In this document: piece by piece, positions 54,323 through 64,000 of the stretch
Layout: every line of letters begins with the position of its first letter
Numbering within the stretch: position 1 is the stretch's first letter
Assembly: GCF_014252955.1 (NCBI RefSeq)
Contig: NZ_JACMIA010000001.1
Span: forward strand, 3,742,258-3,806,257
Reading direction: 5' to 3'
Source: Stappia sp. 28M-7
GTDB lineage: Bacteria > Pseudomonadota > Alphaproteobacteria > Rhizobiales > Stappiaceae
Length of the DNA: 64,000 nt
Position numbers and translations under genes: made by a program
Notes under the pieces: generated by a model
Seen by the model: only the letters and a program-made list of their open reading frames with translations
Database searches by the model: none
Told to the model about the DNA's origin: nothing

Positions 54323-56518
54323 TCACCTCGTTGGAGCCGAGCGCAGGGCGCGCCACAGCGCCTCGGCGGTCAGCGGCATGGACAGGATCGCGGCGCCATG
54401 GGGGCGCAGCGCGTCATTGGCGGCATTGAGGATTGCGGCCGGGGCGCCGATGGTGCCGGCCTCGCCGACCCCCTTGGCACCCAGCGTGTTGGCGGGCGAA
54501 GGGGTCGACATTTTGCCGATGGAAAGGTTCGGCATGTCTGACGCGCGCGGCAGCGCGTAGTCCATTAGCGAGCCGGTCAAGAGCTGACCGTCGGCGTCGT
54601 AGACGATGCGCTCCATCAAGGCCTCGCCGATCCCTTGCGCGAAGCCGCCCCGGATCTGGCCCTCGACCATCATGGGATTGATCACCGTGCCGATGTCGTC
54701 GCAGCAATGCGCCTCCTCGATGGTCGGCGTGCCGGTGTCCGGATCGATGGTCAGAAGGACGAGATAGGCGCCATAGCCCCAGGCTTCGCCCTTGGCCTCG
54801 TAGACCACCTCGGCGCTCACCGGCTTGCCGCGATCTGCGCCGTCTTCGAGCTTCGCCAGCAAAGCGTCGCAGGCCTCGGCAAGCGCACTTCCGCCGATCG
54901 GTGTGCTGCGGCTGGCCAGCGCCCCGATGCCGGTCGGACAGTCGTCGGTGGACCCGTGCAGCACGCGCACCCGCTCGAGCGGCAGGGACAGCCGGTCAGC
55001 GGCGATCTGGGCAAAGGCCGTCTCGCGGCCGTGGCCCTGGCTGCTGCCGCCTGTCTCCACATCCGCGCTCCCGTCCGGATGCAGCGTCACCCGCGCGCTC
55101 TCCCAGCCCGTTCCGCAGGGCTCGACATAGAAGGCGAGGCCAAGACCGGCGACACCACCCTCGGCCCGGGTCCTGTCTCGCGCCGTCTTCAACCGATCGT
55201 AATCCGCGTCCCGCGCCAGCTTGTCGAGCAACTCGGCATAGCGGCCGGAATCGAGCTTTGTACCGGTCGGCCCTGTGTGGGGCAGTCGGTCGGGGGATAG
55301 AAGGTTGCGCCGGCGGATCTCCAGCGGATCGATACCGCTGGCGCTGGCGGCCTCGTCGACGAGCCGCTCCATCAGGCAGTTGGCCTCCGGCCGCCCCGCA
55401 CCGCGATAGATGCCGACCGCCGCGCTGTGCGACAGGCGCGCCCGCGAACGGATGTCGACCGCCGGAATGTCGTAGCCGCCCGGCAGGATACGCCCGGCAT
55501 TCCAGGCCGGAATGCCGGCGCTGTTGGGCAGCCAGTGGCCAAGCGGACAGTCGACGGCGGCCTCGAGCGCCAGGAAGCGGCCCTCGGCGTCGAGCGCCAG
55601 CCGTCCCCGGCTGCGCGCGCCGCGTCCATGCGTTGCGGAAATCAGGTCCTCGCTGCGGCTCGACGCCCAGCGAACGGAACGGCGAAAGCGGAAGGCGGCC
55701 CAGACGGCGAACACCTCTTCCGGGTACAGCGAGGCCTTCATGCCGAAGGCACCGCCGACATCCGGCGCCCGGACCGCGATGCGCGCCTCTTCGATGCCGA
55801 GTATCCGGCAAAGCTCACGCCGCGCCCGGTGCGGCGTCTGGGTCGAGTACCAGACCAGCGCACGATCCCGCTCCGCGTCGTAGTCGACAGCGATGGCACG
55901 CGGCTCAAGCGGGGATGGGGCAAGGCGCGGGTGCTCCACCTCCACCTCGACCACGAGGTGCGCAGCGGCGAAGCCGGCGGCCACGTCTCCGCAGGACCAG
56001 TCCCCGCGAAATCCGGGCGCATCCCCGTTGGAATAATCCGGTGCCGCACCGTCCTCGTCGATGTCGACGCCGATCAGGTCCGCCGCATCCTGCGCGGTGG
56101 CCCTTTCGCCTGCCAGCACCGCCGCGACCGGCTGGCCGACGGCCGCGACAGAGCCGCATGCAAGGACGGGGAACTCGGCCTCGCCCTCGAACGGCAGGAC
56201 CGGATTGACGGCGAGCCGGCCAAGGGCCTGGCCATCGCGCGCGCCGAAGCCCGAGAGATCGTTCCCTGTCACCACATGGGCGACGCCGGCCATCTCCCGT
56301 GCAGCCTCTACATCGCAGCCAAGAATGGTGCCGCGCGGCAAGGGACTGCGGACGAAGGCGAGATGCAGCGCATCGTGCAGCGGAATGTCGGAAACGTAGC
56401 GGCCCTGCCCGGTCACAAGTGCATCGTCCTCGCGGCGACGCACGGCACGTCCGACAAGCGCATTGGCGTCGGCTACGCCCTCGTCCCGCACCGTCTGCGA
56501 AGCATGCCCGGTCTTCAT
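54323..56518 (-). CDS. Orphan CoxL-type molybdopterin-binding hydroxylase subunit
   Basis: 731 residues from the ATG at 56518; a GTG at 56533 closer to a GGGAGG is a good alternative. Landmarks: GRYVSDIPLHDALHLAFVRSPLPRG, VGGAFGMKASLYPEE, the loop IYRGAGRPEANCLMERL, GGSSQGHGRETAFAQIAADRL, DIGTVINPMMVEGQIRGGFAQGIGEAL and the catalytic Glu in GVGEAGTIGAP. No Fe-S or FAD subunit gene adjoins it, so it must use partners encoded elsewhere or the operon is incomplete. Probably hydroxylates an N-heterocycle or aldehyde (family-based). Confidence 0.9.
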   Translation of the reverse strand: MKTGHASQTVRDEGVADANALVGRAVRRREDDALVTGQGRYVSDIPLHDALHLAFVRSPLPRGTILGCDVEAAREMAGVAHVVTGNDLSGFGARDGQALGRLAVNPVLPFEGEAEFPVLACGSVAAVGQPVAAVLAGERATAQDAADLIGVDIDEDGAAPDYSNGDAPGFRGDWSCGDVAAGFAAAHLVVEVEVEHPRLAPSPLEPRAIAVDYDAERDRALVWYSTQTPHRARRELCRILGIEEARIAVRAPDVGGAFGMKASLYPEEVFAVWAAFRFRRSVRWASSRSEDLISATHGRGARSRGRLALDAEGRFLALEAAVDCPLGHWLPNSAGIPAWNAGRILPGGYDIPAVDIRSRARLSHSAAVGIYRGAGRPEANCLMERLVDEAASASGIDPLEIRRRNLLSPDRLPHTGPTGTKLDSGRYAELLDKLARDADYDRLKTARDRTRAEGGVAGLGLAFYVEPCGTGWESARVTLHPDGSADVETGGSSQGHGRETAFAQIAADRLSLPLERVRVLHGSTDDCPTGIGALASRSTPIGGSALAEACDALLAKLEDGADRGKPVSAEVVYEAKGEAWGYGAYLVLLTIDPDTGTPTIEEAHCCDDIGTVINPMMVEGQIRGGFAQGIGEALMERIVYDADGQLLTGSLMDYALPRASDMPNLSIGKMSTPSPANTLGAKGVGEAGTIGAPAAILNAANDALRPHGAAILSMPLTAEALWRALRSAPTR

Positions 56519-56608
56519 CGTCACAGCGGCCACCCGTCCTCCCGCGTCCTGCCCTGACAGCGGGCCGGCGTCTGTTGGGCGGAGAGTGGCGTCGTTCAGA
56601 TATCGCAG

Positions 56609-56651
56609 CAAATACCATGTTTCAAATCTGCTATCTGGATATTGGATAGCA
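56609..56651. promoter_or_regulatory. Regulatory repeats between the Mo-hydroxylase and aspartate dehydrogenase genes
   Basis: CAAATACCA at 56609-56617 is repeated in the regulatory region at 62177. Next to it TGCTATC-N9-GATAGCA (56629-56651) is a perfect inverted repeat of the kind bound by LysR proteins. Both lie in the 186-bp divergent gap. The LysR gene at 57559 is the nearest candidate regulator. Confidence 0.5.
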
Positions 56652-56704
56652 AATCACCTGCTGTTCGCGCAGGATGGAAGGCAGGATATCCTTCGGAGCC
56701 TTGC

Positions 56705-57505
56705 ATGAAACACGTCGCGATCATCGGCTACGGTGCCATCGCCAGCCATGTCATCCGTGCCATTTCCTCATCCTCCGCCGTACGGCTCGGCGGCGTGATC
56801 GGTCGTGCCGAACGCCTCGCGGCGGCACGGGAAGCGGTCGGACCGAACGTCGCCGTGGTCGAGAGTATCGACGGTCTCGCGGCGCGTCCCGACCTTGTAC
56901 TGGACTGCGCCGGCCATCCGGGCCTGATCGCCCATGGTGCCGTCATCCTGGAACGCGGCATCGACCTCGTCAGCGTCTCCGCCGGAGCACTGGCCGACGC
57001 GGCGCTTTACGAAACGCTGGCGCGCGCAGCTTCCGCTTCCGGAGCGCGCCTTCGCATCGCCTCCGGCGCCATCGGCGGTCTCGACGTCCTGTCGGCGGCG
57101 CGGCGCGGCGGGCTCGACCGGGTGACCTATCGCGGCCGCAAGCCGGTCGCCAGCTGGCGCGGCACGCCGGCGGAAACCGTGCTCGATCTCGACACTCTCA
57201 AGGATGCCCGGATCCATTTTCGCGGCACGGCACGCGAGGCCGCGCGCCTTTATCCGAAGAACGCCAACGTCACCGCCAGCGTCGCCCTTGCCGGCATCGG
57301 CTTCGATGCGACCGAGGTGGAACTTGTCGCCGACCCGACCTGCACCTCCAACTGCCACGAACTGGAGGCGGAAGGCGCCTTCGGCAATTTCTCGCTGCGC
57401 CTCAACGGGTACCAGCTGGCCGACAATCCGAAGTCGTCGGCCCTCACCGCCATGAGCATGATCAACGCCGCGCTCTCGCTTGAAGAGCCGATCCTGGTTG
57501 CGTGA
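56705..57505 (+). CDS. nadX: Aspartate dehydrogenase (NadX-like)
   Basis: 266 residues from the ATG at 56705. Rossmann start HVAIIGYGAIASHVIRAI, then DLVLDCAGHPGLIAHG, the family block RLRIASGAIGGLDVLSAAR and the active-site His-containing segment KNANVTASVALAGIGFDATEVELVADPTC. The CTSNCHELEAEGAFGNFSL end is typical. It interconverts aspartate and iminoaspartate/oxaloacetate with NAD(P). Here it is beside catabolic genes, so removal of ammonia or handling of an aspartate-like intermediate is likelier than NAD synthesis (inference). Confidence 0.92.
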   Translation: MKHVAIIGYGAIASHVIRAISSSSAVRLGGVIGRAERLAAAREAVGPNVAVVESIDGLAARPDLVLDCAGHPGLIAHGAVILERGIDLVSVSAGALADAALYETLARAASASGARLRIASGAIGGLDVLSAARRGGLDRVTYRGRKPVASWRGTPAETVLDLDTLKDARIHFRGTAREAARLYPKNANVTASVALAGIGFDATEVELVADPTCTSNCHELEAEGAFGNFSLRLNGYQLADNPKSSALTAMSMINAALSLEEPILVA

Positions 57506-57558
57506 GCCCGGTCGATCAGGTACCGGCTGAGGGCGCGCCCCTCGCGCAAGGACGGCCG

Positions 57559-58512
57559 ATGAGCGAACCGACACCGAAGCATTTCCGCATCGTCGAGCGG
57601 ATCCTGACCCGGCTGAAGCTCAAGCAGCTTCGCCTGCTGGTGGCGGTCGAGCGGCACAATTCGATCCTGCATGCCGCACGCGAGCTGAACCTGTCGCAGC
57701 CGGCCGCAACCAAGCTGATCAAGGATCTGGAGACCGACTTCGGCGTCATGCTCTTCGAGCGGACCAACCGGGGCGTCGTCCCGACTATCTACGGCGAGGC
57801 GCTGGCCCGCCACGGCAAGCTCATCTTCGCGCAGATCTCGCACGCCGCACAGGAACTCGACGACCTGTCGGAAGGCTCCAGCGGCCGGATCGTCGTCGGC
57901 ACCCTGCTGGCCGCCTCCGCCTTGCTTCTGCCCCGCACCATCGCCCGGGTCCTCGCCGAAAAGCCCAACCTGTCGATCAAGATCCAGGAAGGCACCAACG
58001 AGGTGCTGATGCCGGCTCTGCGCTCCGGCGAGCTCGATCTGGTGGTCGGGCGCCTGCCCACGCACCGGCACCGCGACGAGTTGCTTCAGGAACGGCTCTA
58101 CGAGGAGAAGGTCATCGCCGTCACCCGCGTCGGACACCCGCTGCAGGAGCGCAAGAAGGTCACCTTCGCCGACATGATGGAGTACGGCTGGATCCTGCCG
58201 CCGCCCGAGACCACCCTGCGCCGGCAGATCGACATGGTCTTCCTCGACCACGGCCTGTCCTCGCCGATTAATGCGGTGGAATCGGTGTCGTTCCTCGCCA
58301 ATCGCAGCCTGCTGGTCAATTCCAGCATGATCGGCGTGCTGCCGAGCCACGTCGCCGAGCAGGACATCGCCGCCGGCATCCTCGCCCGTGTCCCATGGGA
58401 CGTGCCGATCCCCATCGGCCCGGTCGGCGTCTCCTACCGCAAGGGCCGCAGCCTGACGCCGGCCGCGAGCTTCTTCCTGGAGCAGCTGCGCCAGGTCGCC
58501 GCAACCTTCTGA
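57559..58512 (+). CDS. LysR family transcriptional regulator
   Basis: 317 residues from the ATG at 57559 with AAGGA upstream; a GTG at 57502 that overlaps the upstream stop is possible. HTH ~17-75 (KLKQLRLLVAVERHNSILHAARELNLSQPAATKLIKDLETDFG), then the two-lobed effector domain (RIVVGTLLAASALLLPRTIARVLA, LPTHRHRDEL). The opening resembles GbpR/CbbR-like LysR proteins that control sugar-acid or aromatic catabolism. Convergent with the TRAP genes. Confidence 0.92.
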   Translation: MSEPTPKHFRIVERILTRLKLKQLRLLVAVERHNSILHAARELNLSQPAATKLIKDLETDFGVMLFERTNRGVVPTIYGEALARHGKLIFAQISHAAQELDDLSEGSSGRIVVGTLLAASALLLPRTIARVLAEKPNLSIKIQEGTNEVLMPALRSGELDLVVGRLPTHRHRDELLQERLYEEKVIAVTRVGHPLQERKKVTFADMMEYGWILPPPETTLRRQIDMVFLDHGLSSPINAVESVSFLANRSLLVNSSMIGVLPSHVAEQDIAAGILARVPWDVPIPIGPVGVSYRKGRSLTPAASFFLEQLRQVAATF

Positions 58513-58519
58513 GAGGGTT

Positions 58520-59782
58520 TCAGCGGATCAGCACGGTCGAGATCGACGGCGCCCAGCTCAGCAGCAGCAGCACCGCAGCGACCGCCGCCAGGAACGGATA
58601 GAGCGCGCGGAAGATCGCCATCGGCTTCGCCCCGCTCATCGCCGAGGCGATATAGAGCCCTGCTCCCACCGGCGGGGTCAGAAGACCCAGCACCAGGTTG
58701 AGGCAGACGATCACCCCGAACTGGAACGGGTCGATGGCATAGTGGGTCTGCGCGATCGGCAGCAGGATCGGCACCACCAGGATCACCGCGGCGATGCCGT
58801 CGATCACCATGCCGATCAGGAACAGCGCCAGATTGACGATCAGCAGGAAGACGAAGGGATCCGAGGTCAGCGTGGTGATCTGCGCCGCCAGCTTCTGCGG
58901 AATCGCCTCGTAGATGATCACCCAGCCGAAGACATTGGCCGAGGCGATCAGAAAGATCACCAGGCTGGAATTGGCGGCGGTGCGCACGAACAGCGCGCCG
59001 AGCCGGGTGATCTTCAGCTCGCCATAGACGAAACGGCCGATCACGAAGGCCACCAGCGAGGCGACGGCCGCCGATTCCGTCGGAGTCGCGATGCCCAGGA
59101 GAATGCCGCCGACGATGGCCAGCGGAATGAGCGCGGCCGGCAGGCAGTCGCGGATCGCGGTAAGCGCCACTCCCGGCGACATCCACTCGCCCTTCGGGAA
59201 CTGCTCCTTGAGGCCGACCAGCGCGACGATGACGAAAAAGCTCGCGGAGAGAAGCAGGCCCGGCAGGATGCCGGCCATGAACATGTCGCCGATGGGGATC
59301 TGCGCCAGCACGCCATAGATGACGAACAGCATGGACGGCGGAATGATCGGCGACAGCAGCCCGCCGGCCGCCGTCGTGGCGGCGGCGAATTCCCGGCGGT
59401 ATCCCTCCTCCTCCATCGCCGGCACCATGGCCCGCGACATTACCGCGATCTGCGAGGCGGCCGAGCCGATGATCGCCGCCATGAACATGTTGGCGAGCAG
59501 GTTGATATAGGCAAGGCCGCCGCGAAAGCCGCCGACGAAGACCCGCGCCGCCTGGATCAGCCGCTGGGTCAGGCCGCCCTCGTTCATCAGCTCGCCGGTC
59601 AGCATGAACAGCGGGATCGCGAGCAGTCCGTAGCTCTCGACGCCGGCGAAAAGCTGCTGCGCGAAGCTGGAATACAGCACTGTGTTACCGCTGGCCTGGA
59701 TGTACCAGACCGCCGACAGGCACAGCACCAGGCTGATCGGGACGCCCGCGAAAAGCAGGACGAGAAAGACGACGCCGGTCAT
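58520..59782 (-). CDS. TRAP transporter large permease (DctM type)
   Basis: 420 residues, strongly hydrophobic with about 12 helices. ESYGLLAIPLFMLTGELMNEGG and GSAASQIAVMSRAMVPAMEEEGYRREFAAATTAAGGLLSPIIPPS are the DctM/GltA signatures. It is the Na+-driven channel subunit. The start overlaps the stop of the small permease by 4 nt (ATGA). Confidence 0.95.
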   Translation of the reverse strand: MTGVVFLVLLFAGVPISLVLCLSAVWYIQASGNTVLYSSFAQQLFAGVESYGLLAIPLFMLTGELMNEGGLTQRLIQAARVFVGGFRGGLAYINLLANMFMAAIIGSAASQIAVMSRAMVPAMEEEGYRREFAAATTAAGGLLSPIIPPSMLFVIYGVLAQIPIGDMFMAGILPGLLLSASFFVIVALVGLKEQFPKGEWMSPGVALTAIRDCLPAALIPLAIVGGILLGIATPTESAAVASLVAFVIGRFVYGELKITRLGALFVRTAANSSLVIFLIASANVFGWVIIYEAIPQKLAAQITTLTSDPFVFLLIVNLALFLIGMVIDGIAAVILVVPILLPIAQTHYAIDPFQFGVIVCLNLVLGLLTPPVGAGLYIASAMSGAKPMAIFRALYPFLAAVAAVLLLLSWAPSISTVLIR

Positions 59783-60327
59783 TCGCCGCTCCTGCCGGGA
59801 GCAGCGAGCGCGGGAAGCGAACGCGACAGGTTGGCCGCCGCGTGCAGCAGGAAACCGAAGGTGAAGAGGATCATGATCAGCCAGACCCAGGCCTTGCGGA
59901 TCCCCAGCGTGGTGGTCGGCTCCGCATAGATGAAGTTGAAGGTGTTGCCCTGGAAGGCCTCAATGTCGAAGCCGGCGGCCGCAAGGCCCGCGGGATCGAA
60001 CCACAGCCAGCAGAACCAGCCGAGCGCGACGCCGAAGCCCAGCGCCACTAGGTCGAGCACGGCGACAAGGCGCGCCTTCGCCCGGTCCGACAGCATGTCG
60101 CCGACCAGCGTCACCGCCACGGCGCTGCGATCATGCACGGCAGCGGAAGCGGCGAGGAAGGTCATCCAGATCATCGTGTAGATCGCCGCCTCGTCGATCC
60201 AGTAGATCGCCATGCGGGCGGAGCGGGTGGCGACGTTGATCAGGATCAGGACGGTGATCATCCCCGCAAGCAGGGCGGCCACGGCGATCTCGCAGCGCGC
60301 CCACAAGGCCGACAGGCGGTACAGCAT
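59779..60327 (-). CDS. TRAP transporter small permease (DctQ type)
   Basis: 182 residues from the ATG at 60327 with GGAGG upstream. Four predicted helices; the conserved YWIDEAAIYTMIWMTFLAASAAVHDRSAVAVTLV block is diagnostic of DctQ. It bridges the binding protein and the large permease. Gap of 114 nt to the binding-protein gene upstream. Confidence 0.94.
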   Translation of the reverse strand: MLYRLSALWARCEIAVAALLAGMITVLILINVATRSARMAIYWIDEAAIYTMIWMTFLAASAAVHDRSAVAVTLVGDMLSDRAKARLVAVLDLVALGFGVALGWFCWLWFDPAGLAAAGFDIEAFQGNTFNFIYAEPTTTLGIRKAWVWLIMILFTFGFLLHAAANLSRSLPALAAPGRSGE

Positions 60328-60441
60328 CGCGGGACCTCCCTCCCTCTGACGCGACAGCGCGGGCGGCGATGTCCGCCATCCCGCGCCGGCAATCTCCGGC
60401 AGAACGCCGGGCGGCGACAAGCCGTCCCGGCGCGGCCTGCC

Positions 60442-62061
<1,620 letters not shown>

Positions 62062-62164
62062 TTAAAGCTCCCCGCACTGGCTGGCTCGCGCACGGCGCCG
62101 CTTCTTTCAGGGCCCCCGCCCCACGGTCGTCCGCACGTTTTTCTCAGCCAAGGAGACGGCAGAG

Positions 62165-62220
62165 TGGTATGTCAATCAAATACCAATATTCGAAGCAGAT
62201 ATAACGAAACCGGATATCCG
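62165..62220. promoter_or_regulatory. Operator-like repeats upstream of the dioxygenase-TRAP operon
   Basis: TGGTAT-N9-ATACCA (62165-62185) is a perfect inverted repeat that overlaps CAAATACCA (62177-62185), the motif also found at 56609. CGGATATCCG (62211-62220) is a second palindrome. All are in the 248-bp gap between the RpiR-type regulator gene and the dioxygenase, about 105-160 nt before the dioxygenase start. Confidence 0.5.
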
Positions 62221-62309
62221 AACCTTGCGTCGCGTCCGTTTGCGCACAAGGCCCGGCAGCACCGCACGAGGTACGCCTTGCAGCAGCGGTATATCGCCGG
62301 AAGAGCTGG

Positions 62310-63188
62310 TCAGTCGCCGATGGGCTTGGGGCCCACATCCTTGGACAGCGGTACCAGCGAGGTGCGGATACGGCGCAGATACTCGCGCACGCGCTCGGGC
62401 CGCTTGCGCGCGGCGCCGGCAGCCAGCACGTCGATGATCGCCACATAGGCAAGCCGCGAGGCGCTCGGCTTGTAGATGTCCTGGTCCTCCGGCAGATCGA
62501 GGCCAAGCGCGATGTCGGTGGCGCCGGCAAGATCCGATCCGGCCTTGGTCAGGCTCAGCGACTGCGCCCCGTACTGGCGGGCGATGGCGACGCTGTCGAG
62601 CAGTTCGGCCGGCGTGCCGCTGGCCGAGATCGCGAAGACCACGTCGCCGCGCTCCAGCGTCGAAGCGATCATCCGCTGCAGGTAGCCGTCCGAATGCGCC
62701 TCCGCCGGCACGCCCAGGCGGAAGAAGCGGTTCGCCCCCTCGCGCGCAACATTGGCCGAACCGCCGCCGACGCCGAAGAAGACGATCCGTCGCGCCCCGG
62801 CCAAGAGGTCGATCGCCGCCTCCACCGCAATCGGGTCGAGCTGCGCCCGCGCCCGGTTGAGCGTGTCCATCAGCGCGCCGAACACCTGAGACACCAGCGC
62901 ATCGGACAGGGATCCGCTGTCGGGCGCATGCACGTCCATGTATTGCAGCGAGACGGCCACACTCTGGGCGAGGCGGATCTTGAAGTCCTTGAACCCGTCG
63001 CAGCCGAGCGTCTGGCAGAAGCGGTTGACCGTTGCATCGGAGACGCCTGCGCCCTGGGCGATCTCGCTCTGGCGCTGGTAGGCGATGGTCTCCAGGTTCG
63101 CCAGCACGTAGTCGGCGACACGCTGCTCGCGCTTGGGGAAGGCGCCGTCGAGCCGCCTGAGCTGCGCGATGATGTCGATCACCTTGGC
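62310..63188 (-). CDS. MurR/RpiR family transcriptional regulator
   Basis: 292 residues from a GTG at 63188; upstream ATGs (63263, 63281) would overlap the ridA end. HTH_6 ~15-85 (FPKREQRVADYVLANLETIAYQRQSEIAQGAGVSDATVNRFCQTLGCDGFKDFKIRLAQ) and SIS sugar-phosphate-type domain ~125-270 (ARRIVFFGVGGGSANVAREGANRFFRLG, VVFAISASGTPAELLDSVAIAR). It probably controls the adjoining operon. Its ligand need not be a sugar here. Confidence 0.9.
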   Translation of the reverse strand, partial: AKVIDIIAQLRRLDGAFPKREQRVADYVLANLETIAYQRQSEIAQGAGVSDATVNRFCQTLGCDGFKDFKIRLAQSVAVSLQYMDVHAPDSGSLSDALVSQVFGALMDTLNRARAQLDPIAVEAAIDLLAGARRIVFFGVGGGSANVAREGANRFFRLGVPAEAHSDGYLQRMIASTLERGDVVFAISASGTPAELLDSVAIARQYGAQSLSLTKAGSDLAGATDIALGLDLPEDQDIYKPSASRLAYVAIIDVLAAGAARKRPERVREYLRRIRTSLVPLSKDVGPKPIGD

Positions 63189-63237
63189 CACGCCCCGGGC
63201 CCCTTCCCTGCCATCTGCCCCAGTCTGCGGGGCGAGA

Positions 63238-63627
63238 TTAATCGGCTTTGTAGGCGATGACATCCATCTCGACCTTCGCATCCACCATCAACGGCGACTG
63301 CACCGTGGAACGTGCCGGAGGGTGGGCCCCGAAATGCCGCTCGAACACGGCGTTGAAGCTGGAGAAATCACGGGCGTCATCCAGCCAGACATTGACCTTG
63401 ACCACATGCTCCAGTCCGCAGCCGGCCAGCGCCAGCACCGACTTGATGTTCTCGATCACCTTTTCGGTCTGCGCGACGATGCCGCCGGTGATGATCTCCC
63501 CCCCTTCCACCGGCACCTGGCCGGAGACATAGACGAACCCTCCGGCGGTGACCGCCTTGGCGAACGGGCGCTTCTGTCCACCGGCTGCGAGGTCGGCGGT
63601 GTCGTGACGGGTGATGCCCTTGGTCAT
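63238..63627 (-). CDS. RidA family protein (possible 2-aminomuconate deaminase)
   Basis: 129 residues. Intact active-site text: GGFVYVSGQVP, VVKVNVWLDDARDF, and PPARSTVQSPLMVDAKVEMDVIAY with the Arg and Glu that bind and hydrolyse imines. It can therefore be an imine or 2-aminomuconate deaminase, unlike the Rid domain of the fusion protein at 5881, which has lost the Arg. Beside 3-hydroxyanthranilate dioxygenase this fits 2-aminomuconate deamination (inference). Start CAT at 63625-63627. Confidence 0.9.
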   Translation of the reverse strand: MTKGITRHDTADLAAGGQKRPFAKAVTAGGFVYVSGQVPVEGGEIITGGIVAQTEKVIENIKSVLALAGCGLEHVVKVNVWLDDARDFSSFNAVFERHFGAHPPARSTVQSPLMVDAKVEMDVIAYKAD

Positions 63628-63645
63628 GGAAATTCTCAGCTCCGT

Positions 63646-63662
63646 ATGAAAGTTTCTTTCAT
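63646..63662. promoter_or_regulatory. Perfect inverted repeat upstream of ridA, candidate RpiR operator
   Basis: ATGAAAG-TTT-CTTTCAT, 19 bp before the ridA start. RpiR-type regulators bind TGAAA/TTTCA inverted repeats. A second repeat, CGGGAA-N7-TTCCCG (63680-63698), and a TTGACA hexamer (63700-63705) lie next to it on the way to the divergent binding-protein gene at 63856; no convincing -10 is at the right distance. Confidence 0.5.
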
Positions 63663-63855
63663 TATCTACCGCGGTTTGGCGGGAAACTCAAATTCCCGTT
63701 TGACAGTTTAGGTAGATTATGAAAATTTTTTACACAACGAACAGCCGGCGCAGACACGGCAGATCGTGGGATGGCTGCACGGCCGGCGAATGCACGTCGC
63801 CTGCCCGTGTAGCCCATCCGGGCTACCCAGAGGACCCTGTATTTGGAGGAGTGGA

Positions 63856-64000
63856 ATGTTTCGGAACACCCGCTGGAAAACCGTGTTCGCCGCGGCGATC
63901 GCGACATCCATGGCCAGTACCGCCTTCGCGGCCGGCACCCTGCGCTACGCCACGGTCGGCGAGCCGCCCAGCCTCGACCAGCACGTCGTCACCTCGGACC
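63856..64000 (+). CDS. Family 5 ABC transporter substrate-binding protein, N-terminal part, cut by window end
   Basis: 48 residues are present. GGAGGA precedes the ATG. A signal peptide is clear (WKTVFAAAIATSMASTAFAA), and the mature start GTLRYATVGEPPSLDQHVVTSD is a standard SBP_bac_5 opening. It would bind a peptide or opine-like solute. Rest of the gene is outside the window. Confidence 0.88.
   Translation, partial: MFRNTRWKTVFAAAIATSMASTAFAAGTLRYATVGEPPSLDQHVVTSD

Noticed and set aside
63700-63728. TTGACA as the -35 of a promoter for the last gene
   Set aside because: At 16-18 bp only AAATTT-like sequence is found, with no acceptable -10.

Overview
The window is GC-rich, gene-dense, almost free of mobile DNA, and organised like an alphaproteobacterial chromosome or large replicon. 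A Hyphomicrobiales lineage, perhaps Stappiaceae-like (Stappia/Roseibium/Pannonibacter), fits the gene mix: C-P lyase, the N-acetylglutaminylglutamine amide (NAGGN) trio, ectoine catabolism, TRAP and Liv-type transporters, and a form II Mo-hydroxylase. This placement is inferred from gene content only. I see no rRNA, tRNA, CRISPR array, IS or phage gene. The window starts inside one family 5 substrate-binding protein gene and ends inside another.

Region by region. (1) 1-5862: tail of a peptide-type ABC transporter (binding protein, DppB, DppC), a cytoplasmic gamma-glutamyltransferase, a DUF1028 protein and a PLOD-like glycosyltransferase. (2) 5881-15140: a divergent cluster around a GntR regulator. 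Leftward run LivG, LivF, LivH, LivM and an aldo/keto reductase-Rid fusion. Rightward run gntR, a TIGR04076 protein, a second aldo/keto reductase, an NTF2-like protein and a Liv-type binding protein, closed by a strong terminator. It looks like an import-and-degrade system with an unknown substrate. (3) 15180-18664: a BKACE enzyme, a membrane GGDEF-EAL protein and a small secreted molybdopterin-domain-like protein. (4) 19034-23922: leftward CoxG-S-L-M-like molybdenum hydroxylase. (5) 24174-27438: FIST sensor plus hybrid histidine kinase, convergent with a NarL-type regulator; this resembles NosP/NahK nitric oxide signalling. (6) 27603-28337: FkbM-type methyltransferase.

(7) 28501-41649: a complete phosphonate system. 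phnGHIJKL plus a hexapeptide transferase form one leftward run, phnCDE1E2 with a DUF1045 gene, phnM and phnN form the next, and phnF is divergent. A PhnF-type operator overlaps a TATAAT box upstream of phnG, and Pho-box-like repeats lie upstream of phnC. (8) 41670-53354: an osmolyte block. Ectoine hydrolase (doeA), an M20 deacetylase, a DoeX-like regulator, an aldehyde dehydrogenase and an aminotransferase degrade ectoine to aspartate. A MarR regulator and the three NAGGN genes (amidotransferase, synthetase, M42 peptidase) build a dipeptide osmoprotectant. (9) 53364-63627: a DapA-superfamily lyase, an orphan CoxL-type Mo-hydroxylase, aspartate dehydrogenase, LysR, a TRAP transporter, 3-hydroxyanthranilate dioxygenase, RpiR and RidA. 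This is probably a catabolic island for an amino-aromatic or N-heterocyclic acid. (10) 63856-end: start of a second family 5 binding protein.

Gene calls rest on motif recognition, family resemblance from memory, frames and spacing. No database search was possible. Operators and promoters are sequence-pattern candidates.
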